Source of the DNA: an uncultured Flaviramulus sp.
Lineage (GTDB): Bacteria; Bacteroidota; Bacteroidia; Flavobacteriales; Flavobacteriaceae
NCBI GenBank assembly: GCA_947495125.1
Contig: CANLXL010000011.1
Span: 62,001 to 126,000 of the forward strand
Length of the DNA stretch: 64,000 bases
Direction: 5' to 3'
Made by a program: the position numbers and the translations under genes. Under the pieces are notes generated by a model, which was not told the origin of the DNA, did not search any database, and worked only from the letters and a program-made list of their open reading frames with translations. Each line of letters begins with the position of its first letter. Position 1 is the stretch's first letter. Of the stretch, positions 57,201-64,000 are shown in pieces.

Positions 57201-60200
57201 GAATCGAAATTTTCAAAATACCCAACTTCAAAACCAGAGCACTTTGTTGTAAATTCCTGCTTAACGGACCATTCACTATAAAAATTACCACAATACGAAC
57301 GCACATAAAAATCGTAGTCCGTATTATCCTGTAAATTTTCAATTTTAAAGGTACTGGACATGGCCTCAACAGTGGTACCTGTTCCAATTTCAAATCCGGA
57401 TGATCCATATTGTACTTGCCAGGATTGAGGAGAAGAATTTTTATGAACCTCCCAGGTGACGTCTACAGCGTCATAATATTCGTAAAGAACTTCGGGGTAT
57501 AAAGGCTCGGTACATTCAGGAATGTTTTCATAAACGAAATCATCTATAAAAAACTGACTTCCATAATATTCATCGCCATGTTTTATGGCAATATAACGAT
57601 CTGAACCCACGTAATCATCAAAATAAATGGTATGTTCTTTCCAATCTGTTCCAGGCTTTTTATCAAACTTCATCTCACTCATTTCTTCTGGTGCTATTGT
57701 TTGAATCAGATTAAACGTAGATGGGTCTGAGGGGTCAGAAATTGTACCAACCTGAATACTTGATCGGTTATAATAGCCACTTTTAGCATTCCCTTGTCTT
57801 GAGATCAGACTGATTTTTAACCGTTTATTATTATCTATATCTGAAATTTCCTTAGACACCAATAGGATATCTGCAATCAAACTTGATGAATCGTAACTAT
57901 GATTCAGTGTCATAAACCTGTTTCCGAACGCCGGAAGTATTGGGTACTCACCGGACCCAAAGCTCTCCAAGGATCTAACCCTTGTCAGGTTGTTGCCGTT
58001 TAATATAATCTTTGACCAACAAAGATCCAGCTCACCTTCATACTCAAAAGATTCACTAAAATTATCTTCTCCGAGATCACAAGGTGTGCTAATAACTTGT
58101 GATGCCCAATGTGAAAACAAACCAACATCACAAATGGCTCTCACTTTTATTTCGTAAGTGGAATTTCCATCTAAATTATCAAGGACGTAATTTTTATCTG
58201 AAGTGAAAATACTTATAGATTTATCGTCTGGTGCCCCTTCAATTCTGTAGTTTATCTCCCATTCAGATTCCGGGCCAGTCGACTCCCAGGATAAAGTGGC
58301 CTCAGTTTCAGAGACCTCAGATACATTAAAATTCGTTAAATCAGTACAGTTTATAGATTGCAAGTAACTAAAATCGTCGATGTAACTTTGCTCTCCCGTG
58401 GAATAACTAATTCTTTTCTGTCTGAATGCAATATATTTATCATGACCATTGTAATCTCTCAAATAAACTGTTTTTTCTTCCCAATTAGAGGTCACCTCGT
58501 TGCGCTCTATGGTTAAAAGAGGATGAAACGTTCTATAGTCATTGGGGTTACTCATTGTCCCGACGGTAAGCCCTCCTGAGTTGCTGTGCTGCCAAAACGT
58601 GATTTTTTTATCAGAGGATAAATCGCTTAACATTGGTGAAACCATAATCGTTCCAACATCAATAGAGATCGATGTAGCTGTTAATCGTGCTGAATAGCCG
58701 GAATCTCCCCGATGAATATAGCTTGACATATAAAAGTTAGTATAATTGCTAGGTGCAGGATATTCATAAGCTGTCCAACAAACGTCAATGGAAGCATCAT
58801 CGAAATTATAAGCATAACCCGTAAGCATAGAATTACCGCAACTGGTGTCTAATTTTAACTTAGAAGACCAATCACTATAATTTGAGTTTCCACATTTGGA
58901 TCTCACATAAAAATCATATTCTGTATCGAGCAATAACCCATCAATTACGTGAAGGTTGGATGTTGTTGAAATTAGTGTCCCCTCTCCTTGCCAAAACCCC
59001 TCCAATCCGTATTCAATCTCCCATTCGGAAGCATTATTGTTTTCTTGCCATCTTAAAGTTACGTCTCCATCAGTCATTTCAGCAATTTCAAATTCTGTCG
59101 GAACTTTACAAGATGGCATCGCACTATATTCAAACCTATCGATATACAAGACATCATAGGTATAACTTTCGTAATCCTTCAAAACTTGTTTGAAAGCGAT
59201 ATATTTGTTTGATCCGGTGTAACTATCCAAATTAACTGTTACGGGATCCCACTGTCTTTGCGACATTTCCGTACCAACGATGGTTTCAATAGGCTCAAAT
59301 GAATTCTCGTTCAATGGGTCAGACATAGTTCCTATAATCAAATCGGAGTTACTGTATCTAGAATAAAGCCAGAATTTGATTCTATTATTACTCACGCCTA
59401 AATCTGTAAACTCAGGTGAAATCAAATATATTTCTGGTGTGTATTGAGAGCAGTTCATTTTCAAGGAAAAGCCTTCATCCCCGTATTTTTCAGAATCGTA
59501 CGCCTCGATCCCTCCGTAATTTAAGGGCAAAGTACTCCAACAATTTGGCATTGGATTTGACAAATCAAAATTCTGTTTATAATCCAGCATCATCGGACCA
59601 CAAGTTGTATTAACCTGATAGATTCCAACCCATTCACTTTCGTCATTATTCCCGCATACGGATCTCACATAAATATCATATCGAATATCGGGTGTTAAAC
59701 CTATAATGGCACGGTTTACAGAACTCGTTGAAATACGTGTCCCTTCACCTAAATTAAACCCTGTAATTCCATATTCAATATCCCAATTTTGGGCCGATGC
59801 TTGTTCCGTCCATTCCAAACCAATTTCAGTATCAGTAATGGTCGCGATCTTCAAATTTGTTGGTTCCAAACAAGAAGGAATTTCCTGAAAAGTAATATCA
59901 TCTATATAAATACGTGAACCTGAATCGGGAGCTTCTTGTTTAATAGCAATAAACCTATCCACTCCGAAATAAGTATCAAAATTAACAATTATCTTTTTCC
60001 ACTCGTCTACTGGCAATTGCGATGCATCAATAGTGCGGTAAGCCGAAAATGTCGATTCATCATTTGGATCTGCAACGGTTCCAATAGTTATTCCTGAATC
60101 CCCATCATAGTTATTCACCCAGAGTTTAAGGCGCTTGGAGGAATTTAAGTCTACCAATTCCGGTGTAACAATAATATGAGGATCCCTATTAGAAGTGATT

Positions 60201-61891
60201 CCTAAACATTGAGTGGAACTCGGTTTGTTACCACCCAAAATTCTCGATGTATTCGCAAAAACACGCCAACAGTCATAAAATGCTCTGATATTCTCGTCCT
60301 CAAAAGCATAATTAAAACCGGGGTCTTTTGCTTCACAAATAGTTGTAAAAACACCCTTCTTAGACCAGCCACTTTCGTCACCGACCGAGCAATTTGACTT
60401 AACAATAAACTCATATTCCGTTGAGGGATTCAAATTCGTCAATACAAATGGCTTTGAATTTACATTGACGCTAGTGCCACTGCCTTGGACAAACCCAACT
60501 TCCCCGTATTCAAGGTCCCAGTTGGATGCCCCGCCATAATCTGTCCAGTCCAATATGGTCTCCGCAGAGAAACTAATATTACTAATTAGATCAACGGCTT
60601 CCATACAGCTTGGCGAATTTTCATATTGAAAATCGTCAAGGGTCAGAATAGCATATCCCGATAGCTTGAACGCGATCACATTGTCAGATCCGGAATATTC
60701 TGCAAAATCAATGCTATATTTTCTCCATTTATTTCCTTCCGAGTCCTTACTCTTAATTTCACGATAACTTACAAATGTGTTCTTATCAGATGGGTTGGAC
60801 ATGGTTCCTATTTCTAAACTTGATTTTGGAAATGATTGTATCCAAAACGAAATTCTTTTATCAGAACCAAAACCAACAAGTCTTGGCGAAATTAAATAAG
60901 CCGGGGAGCTTGGAGTAGATCTCATATTGATCGCGCTATTTCCCGAATGACCATTTTCCGTTGATTTAACATAGCTCCATGATGAATCAGATTCTGGAAA
61001 TTTGGCCCAACATAAATTAACATGTGGAATGGGTGCATCTTCGAAACTACTGGAGTACCCAATAGAATATGCGGAGCAATCGCTCCTACTGCAAAAGGTA
61101 TTGGTAAAATAAGTCCCGCTTGGTACGCTAATAAAATTATTTGTAGCGTAGGTCACATCATCGACACAAACGGACTTCAGATTTGTTGAGGATGTTAGAA
61201 TATTAAATATTGTAAAATTGGTGTTGTTCCCATTTTTAGCATTTACATTTTTTAATTGAAATGATCCGGCTAGAAACGTATTTATATTTGGACAATTAGA
61301 GATATCTATCTCCTGGAGAAAATTGTTGTAGAGAGAAAGCTGTAACAACTTTGGATTGTTATTTAAATCGAGTGATATTATTCTGTTATCTTGAACTCTC
61401 AGATATCTTAATGAAACATTTTTAGATATATCAAGCGAAGACAGCCTGTTGTTGTTTCCATTAATCGTTTCCAGCTTGAGGTTCTGATCCAGGTTTAAAT
61501 TGGTTAAATTATTCTGAGAAAAAGCAAGATATTCCAAATCAACATTTTTATCGATATCAAGCTCCGATAATGAGTTGTAAGAAACGTCTAATCTACGCAA
61601 AACTGTATTTGACGATAAATCTATGGTTCTTAAGTTGTTATTTCTACAATGCAACTCACTAATATTGATAAAGGCTTCAATACCTTTTAAATCAGAAATA
61701 TTTTTAAACGAAACTGTAAGAATTTGTTCATATCCTTCTGCTTCGATTAACTGAATCTCGCCATCACCATTTGAATCAATTACCGGTGAATGATTTAGAA
61801 GTGCATTCTTAAAATTAGAATCATTAAAGATGACATTTTGAGCAGCAACTAAGTGAGTCAAAAATAATAGAGCAAGACATACAGCTTTCAT
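54272..61891 (-). CDS. Giant T9SS type A-exported protein: LRR, seven adhesin/FN3 pairs
   Basis: Surface protein of 2539 residues. Signal peptide 1-17 (KAVCLALLFLTHLVAA). Residues about 20-215 are leucine-rich repeats (LRTIDLSSNTVLRRLDVSYN pattern). Then follow seven tandem pairs of a cleaved-adhesin/MAM-like domain (each with a variant of IGTMSNPxDxxTF and xGSDxYIAIK) and a fibronectin type III domain (SCLEPxNLxxxxxT...WExEYG, YDFYVRSxCG). An eighth adhesin-like unit and a beta-sandwich (about 2090-2450) precede the type A sorting domain (LYPNPTNDVLHIANI, IFGQKVYSRKF, YFVTLYANGLEKTYKVVKD). Likely an adhesin or substrate-binding surface protein. It is a single gene. Confidence 0.93.
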   Translation of the reverse strand: MKAVCLALLFLTHLVAAQNVIFNDSNFKNALLNHSPVIDSNGDGEIQLIEAEGYEQILTVSFKNISDLKGIEAFINISELHCRNNNLRTIDLSSNTVLRRLDVSYNSLSELDIDKNVDLEYLAFSQNNLTNLNLDQNLKLETINGNNNRLSSLDISKNVSLRYLRVQDNRIISLDLNNNPKLLQLSLYNNFLQEIDISNCPNINTFLAGSFQLKNVNAKNGNNTNFTIFNILTSSTNLKSVCVDDVTYATNNFISVPSGTYFTNTFCSRSDCSAYSIGYSSSFEDAPIPHVNLCWAKFPESDSSWSYVKSTENGHSGNSAINMRSTPSSPAYLISPRLVGFGSDKRISFWIQSFPKSSLEIGTMSNPSDKNTFVSYREIKSKDSEGNKWRKYSIDFAEYSGSDNVIAFKLSGYAILTLDDFQYENSPSCMEAVDLISNISFSAETILDWTDYGGASNWDLEYGEVGFVQGSGTSVNVNSKPFVLTNLNPSTEYEFIVKSNCSVGDESGWSKKGVFTTICEAKDPGFNYAFEDENIRAFYDCWRVFANTSRILGGNKPSSTQCLGITSNRDPHIIVTPELVDLNSSKRLKLWVNNYDGDSGITIGTVADPNDESTFSAYRTIDASQLPVDEWKKIIVNFDTYFGVDRFIAIKQEAPDSGSRIYIDDITFQEIPSCLEPTNLKIATITDTEIGLEWTEQASAQNWDIEYGITGFNLGEGTRISTSSVNRAIIGLTPDIRYDIYVRSVCGNNDESEWVGIYQVNTTCGPMMLDYKQNFDLSNPMPNCWSTLPLNYGGIEAYDSEKYGDEGFSLKMNCSQYTPEIYLISPEFTDLGVSNNRIKFWLYSRYSNSDLIIGTMSDPLNENSFEPIETIVGTEMSQRQWDPVTVNLDSYTGSNKYIAFKQVLKDYESYTYDVLYIDRFEYSAMPSCKVPTEFEIAEMTDGDVTLRWQENNNASEWEIEYGLEGFWQGEGTLISTTSNLHVIDGLLLDTEYDFYVRSKCGNSNYSDWSSKLKLDTSCGNSMLTGYAYNFDDASIDVCWTAYEYPAPSNYTNFYMSSYIHRGDSGYSARLTATSISIDVGTIMVSPMLSDLSSDKKITFWQHSNSGGLTVGTMSNPNDYRTFHPLLTIERNEVTSNWEEKTVYLRDYNGHDKYIAFRQKRISYSTGEQSYIDDFSYLQSINCTDLTNFNVSEVSETEATLSWESTGPESEWEINYRIEGAPDDKSISIFTSDKNYVLDNLDGNSTYEIKVRAICDVGLFSHWASQVISTPCDLGEDNFSESFEYEGELDLCWSKIILNGNNLTRVRSLESFGSGEYPILPAFGNRFMTLNHSYDSSSLIADILLVSKEISDIDNNKRLKISLISRQGNAKSGYYNRSSIQVGTISDPSDPSTFNLIQTIAPEEMSEMKFDKKPGTDWKEHTIYFDDYVGSDRYIAIKHGDEYYGSQFFIDDFVYENIPECTEPLYPEVLYEYYDAVDVTWEVHKNSSPQSWQVQYGSSGFEIGTGTTVEAMSSTFKIENLQDNTDYDFYVRSYCGNFYSEWSVKQEFTTKCSGFEVGYFENFDSQESGFVASCWTGLRPVNTNKPYWDGILNNVSVVDSAPPNSYPTHSGTNVVRLYNAVNHPDNDAVSDKIVLVSPRLIGLDNYKKISFWMYPERNVYANPTEIIIGTLSDPDDYTTFTPYHIILNAGDAENTWAKYEINFSDYALTDEYIGIKQASINDVQVILIDDFEYTENGCVTPTDLQAHQSSPGEVTLSWQDNNTQGAPENWEIEYGLKGFEPGSGTLVTANSNPFVLSNLNNFENYDYYVRAYCNSADGFSNWGTPYSFTVTCAQTAPFYENFDALDASYQFDPNGIPNFCWIRSNRFVTGILDTESFHSRSHSLPNAAYVNQNIKDTRNLSGYLASPFLSDFDNTKIVKLWLRNEDNARIYRKSGVIIGTMSNPLDRTTFVPFKRIEASEIPLFGKEFLIDFSGYTGTDKHIAIVHDELYDLSRVYIDDFYYKEMPSCLEPINIKSNNITDNSVTVSWENYGISSSFEVEYGLEGFTHGSGTIISTQNENTDIQELDTETSYEYYIRSVCGNGTYSEWIGPHKVVTTCTFKSLPWVENFDKMSTYGPSILPECFNGVPQWVSSNTNLSPYQVGENDTHYLYLIYDEHRNKNSLITPAFKLEAGTTYDLEFKIRKEAGDYSAQSVNIRTGMGNTHDIMVTHLNYFSDFNFGFYEYYPIKTTFTPVVSGTYSFGLYFRFSSPISTISVDSFSLSTAYENQIEITESTPLVLDFENGLDEGVILEKTEFTVNEIITDQDVSGKVVNMRLKNTLDYWVNSGDNIEKWVKNQNGINKIDFEINASDLDELFLSFDLKQTYFKKPEESIFRVIVNGQIVLDNVYPELRDEFKTSELENKFRKTEYKTYELDLSGFTGGNIRVSLQQLGRYLSETNGFSDEVFLDNLSFNSGGILGALEASFSNLRLYPNPTNDVLHIANIIPVDSVDIINIFGQKVYSRKFNKKKMEINFSNLPSSVYFVTLYANGLEKTYKVVKD

Positions 61892-62188
61892 AAATGGTCT
61901 TATTAAAAAAAATAGGAATTAATGATCATTTTTTGATTGTACAAACAAAATTGAGAAAGATTAATGATATAACTTAATATAGGTAAACATATTCGATGAA
62001 GGCATAATAACTGACGCCTAAGTGTAAGAAATTATGCTTCTAAAATGATATATTGAAGTGTTAAAATTTCAGGGTAACCGTAGTATTAATCTACATAAGT
62101 TCTTCCAAAAAGATGTCAGATCTAAAATTCAGATATTATTAAATTCCTGTTTAATTGGGATAATACGAGGCTTATGCAAGTTGACCTC
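61892..62188. other. 297-base intergenic region
   Basis: AT-rich gap between the giant surface protein start and the porin stop codon. I see no gene, strong hairpin or TAnnTTTG promoter in it. Confidence 0.4.
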
Positions 62189-63466
62189 TCAGTCAGCCTT
62201 ATTCAAAAACTTAGGTTTAATCACAAGCATAGCCCAGGCCCAATTTTGCATATCGGCGGCATTGGATTCTGTAACACCTTTTAGTTCATACATCCCATCG
62301 CTGGCAAACATATGAGAATAGCCAAGTTTTATCCCATAGCTTTTAAATGCTTTGGAATAGACTAAATCCAATTCGGTTCCTAGAGATTTTTCACCGCTAG
62401 GTAAATCCTGCTCTCCGCTAAAGTTTAAGACCTTAACCATCAGGCTGGAGGTGTTATCGAATTTAAAGTTTGCACTGGCATGCACATCGAAGAGTCCCAC
62501 GGAGTTGGCGTGATTACCAACATAAAAATAATCCATTAACCCGTTGAATTTATGATTGGTTCCGTATAACGGGAAGAACGCTCCGGTTTCACCTGCTCCG
62601 GCATCATTACCACTAATAATTTCCAGTCCTAAGCCTAGTTTAACCTTATCTGATGCTTTATAGCTTAAATCAAGTCCAAATAAATACGCGCCCTTTACAT
62701 CAATTTCATTCTGTCGCTTTCCGGTTTGAATAAAGGCATTGGCGGCGATCCCAAAAGCACCTTTATTATAATCTAAATGGGTACCAAAGGTTTGTAATGC
62801 ACTTGTTCCATCAGGGTTATCACTATCATCAAATTCCTGGAATCCATTATTAAGTAATAATAAACTTCCTGTAAAGTTCTCCCAGGCCTGCTTTAAATAT
62901 AGATATTGCATGGTTTTATAAGAAAAGAATCCGGTAGTATTATAACCTGTTCCTGTGGAGACAAAGCCCGTAGGATGGGAATAATCCTGATTAAACGCCA
63001 AGCCAACATCAAGCATAAACTTTTCTTTTTTATATTTCAATAACCCGGCATCATGATTACGACCTTGTTGCGCCCAGTCTAAACCGCCCATGATACGCTG
63101 ATCGTCATAAGAAATCACCTGACGCCCCAATTTGGTAGACCATCCCTCTCCTAAGTTAATTTCTGCCCAGGCCTGAAAAACTGCAAAGGAGTTATTTTGA
63201 TCGTAAGGTAAAATCTGACGATTTTCTCCCCATACTAAAACGTCCTGAAAACTCACATAGAAGGTATAAGCATCCACTTGATAACCTGCATTTAATCGTA
63301 TTCTGGTAGAAATACCATATCCCGCATCCAGGGCATCAGGAATAATGCTTCCGAAACCATGTCGATATTCTGTTCTTGGCCTGAATTCGCCATCTAATGT
63401 AAATTGTGCTTGTATAAATTGAAAGGATAACAGCACGAGAACTAAAGCTACATATTGTTTTTTCAT
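62189..63466 (-). CDS. Alginate-export-family outer membrane porin
   Basis: Outer membrane beta-barrel of 425 residues with a signal peptide (KKQYVALVLVLLSFQFIQAQ). Family markers: DGEFRPRTEYRHGFG, GISTRIRLNAGYQ, SFQDVLVWGENRQI, FQAWAEINLGEGWSTKLGRQ, SYDDQRIMGGLDWAQQGRNH and a C-terminal KPKFLNK. The family is named after AlgE, but members outside alginate producers are generally channels of unknown specificity. The neighbouring cytochrome c biogenesis gene hints at, but does not prove, a respiratory context. Confidence 0.88.
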   Translation of the reverse strand: MKKQYVALVLVLLSFQFIQAQFTLDGEFRPRTEYRHGFGSIIPDALDAGYGISTRIRLNAGYQVDAYTFYVSFQDVLVWGENRQILPYDQNNSFAVFQAWAEINLGEGWSTKLGRQVISYDDQRIMGGLDWAQQGRNHDAGLLKYKKEKFMLDVGLAFNQDYSHPTGFVSTGTGYNTTGFFSYKTMQYLYLKQAWENFTGSLLLLNNGFQEFDDSDNPDGTSALQTFGTHLDYNKGAFGIAANAFIQTGKRQNEIDVKGAYLFGLDLSYKASDKVKLGLGLEIISGNDAGAGETGAFFPLYGTNHKFNGLMDYFYVGNHANSVGLFDVHASANFKFDNTSSLMVKVLNFSGEQDLPSGEKSLGTELDLVYSKAFKSYGIKLGYSHMFASDGMYELKGVTESNAADMQNWAWAMLVIKPKFLNKAD

Positions 63467-63493
63467 TGGTTTAATTTTGAAGGTTTATGAATA

Positions 63494-63501
63494 CAAATAT
63501 A
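63494..63501 (-). promoter_or_regulatory. -7 promoter element of the porin gene
   Basis: Reads TATATTTG on the minus strand, matching TAnnTTTG, 28 bases before the ATG. It indicates transcription separate from the ccsA-like gene upstream. Confidence 0.5.
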
Positions 63502-63592
63502 AAACCGCAATACGGTGTATATTATGACAAATCTCATATTATTTTTTAATATATTGCCTTCATATTTACGTTTTAAATAGACTTACATCACT

Positions 63593-64000
63593 TCATTGGG
63601 ACAGACTCTTTTTTTTAAATCTAATACCGGCTATAATCGCCACGATCACCATAAGTGCGGCTAAAACATATACGAAATTTGGAATTGGGAGCGGATCACC
63701 TGCAGCATAGCTATGCAATCCGGAGAGGTAATAGTTAACCCCAAAAGAGGTCATTATAATAGACCAAAAGGCGAACATACTGGCTACATTGAGCACATAG
63801 ATAGTATTCAGTTTGGGAACAAAACGCAAGTGCAAAACAATAGCGTATACAATGATGCTTATCAGTGCCCAGGTTTCTTTGGGATCCCATGCCCAGTAGC
63901 GCCCCCAGGATTCATTAGCCCAAACACCCCCTAAAAAAGTCCCGATGGCCAATACAAACAATCCTATTGTCATGGCTATTTCATTGATATACGTGAGTTC
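63593..64000 (-). CDS. ccsA: Cytochrome c biogenesis protein CcsA/ResC, 5' partial
   Basis: C-terminal fragment of a heme-handling membrane protein of system II cytochrome c maturation. The tryptophan-rich WWD heme-binding segment is visible (GVWANESWGRYWAWDPKETW), followed by two further transmembrane helices and a short basic tail. The frame is open to the right window edge, reading ELTYINEIAMTIGLFV there, so the apparent ATG at 63973 is internal. In Bacteroidota this gene is often fused to the CcsB/ResB part; that cannot be judged here. The protein attaches heme to CXXCH proteins such as the propeller-cytochrome fusion in this window. Confidence 0.92.
   Translation of the reverse strand, partial: ELTYINEIAMTIGLFVLAIGTFLGGVWANESWGRYWAWDPKETWALISIIVYAIVLHLRFVPKLNTIYVLNVASMFAFWSIIMTSFGVNYYLSGLHSYAAGDPLPIPNFVYVLAALMVIVAIIAGIRFKKKSLSQ

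Noticed and set aside
62058-62315. An 85-codon plus-strand frame before the porin 3' end
   Set aside because: Half of it is antisense to the porin; no supporting feature.

Overview
The window reads as chromosomal DNA from a marine-type member of the Flavobacteriaceae (Bacteroidota). Supporting signs are the low G+C content, many lipoproteins, a SusC/SusD pair, type IX secretion C-terminal domains of both type A and type B, a YtxJ protein, a sulfatase, an alginate-export-type porin, and recurring TAnnTTTG (-7) promoter motifs typical of Bacteroidota. No rRNA, tRNA, CRISPR array, phage or insertion sequence was recognised. Both window edges cut genes: a TlpA-like thioredoxin protein on the left and a CcsA-type cytochrome c biogenesis protein on the right.

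Layout. 1-2.4 kb: two tandem TlpA-like thiol-disulfide proteins. 2.4-4.0 kb: NAD(P)H-hydrate repair enzyme (Nnr). 4.1-9.2 kb: a threonine operon (thrA-thrB-thrC) preceded by a short, strongly Thr-rich leader peptide, suggesting attenuation. 9.2-10.4 kb: an orphan TonB-plug-like exported protein overlapping a decayed glycerophosphodiesterase-like pseudogene. 10.5-21.7 kb: mostly housekeeping and one-carbon/amino-acid metabolism (gcvT, pterin dehydratase, yebC, mnmD, ilvE, glyA, fumarylacetoacetase) mixed with small exported proteins. 21.8-30.1 kb: a beta-propeller/cytochrome c fusion, a TPR-like lipoprotein, a sulfatase, ytxJ and clpB. 30.2-31.4 kb: a TetR regulator and a thioesterase, each preceded by a strong palindrome carrying the same half-site. 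31.6-35.6 kb: nucleoside salvage (deoC-deoD-GNAT-phosphatase), next to a divergent DeoC paralogue that has lost catalytic residues, and an OmpW.

35.6-41.1 kb (minus strand) holds a DUF6503 lipoprotein and, separately, a five-gene set: DUF2891 lipoprotein - Nramp-like transporter - pxpA - pxpB - pxpC. PxpABC is the bacterial ATP-dependent 5-oxoprolinase. The Nramp-like member lacks the metal-binding DPGN and MPH motifs, so it is a good candidate for a transporter of another solute, plausibly 5-oxoproline. This is the most interesting putative system in the window.

41.6-47.6 kb holds a SusC/SusD pair followed by a phosphoesterase gene broken by a one-base frameshift. 48-62 kb is dominated by two huge T9SS-exported surface proteins (1472 and 2539 residues) with internally repeated domains, flanking a ComM/YifB AAA ATPase. 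The last 2 kb carry a porin and the start of the cytochrome c biogenesis gene.
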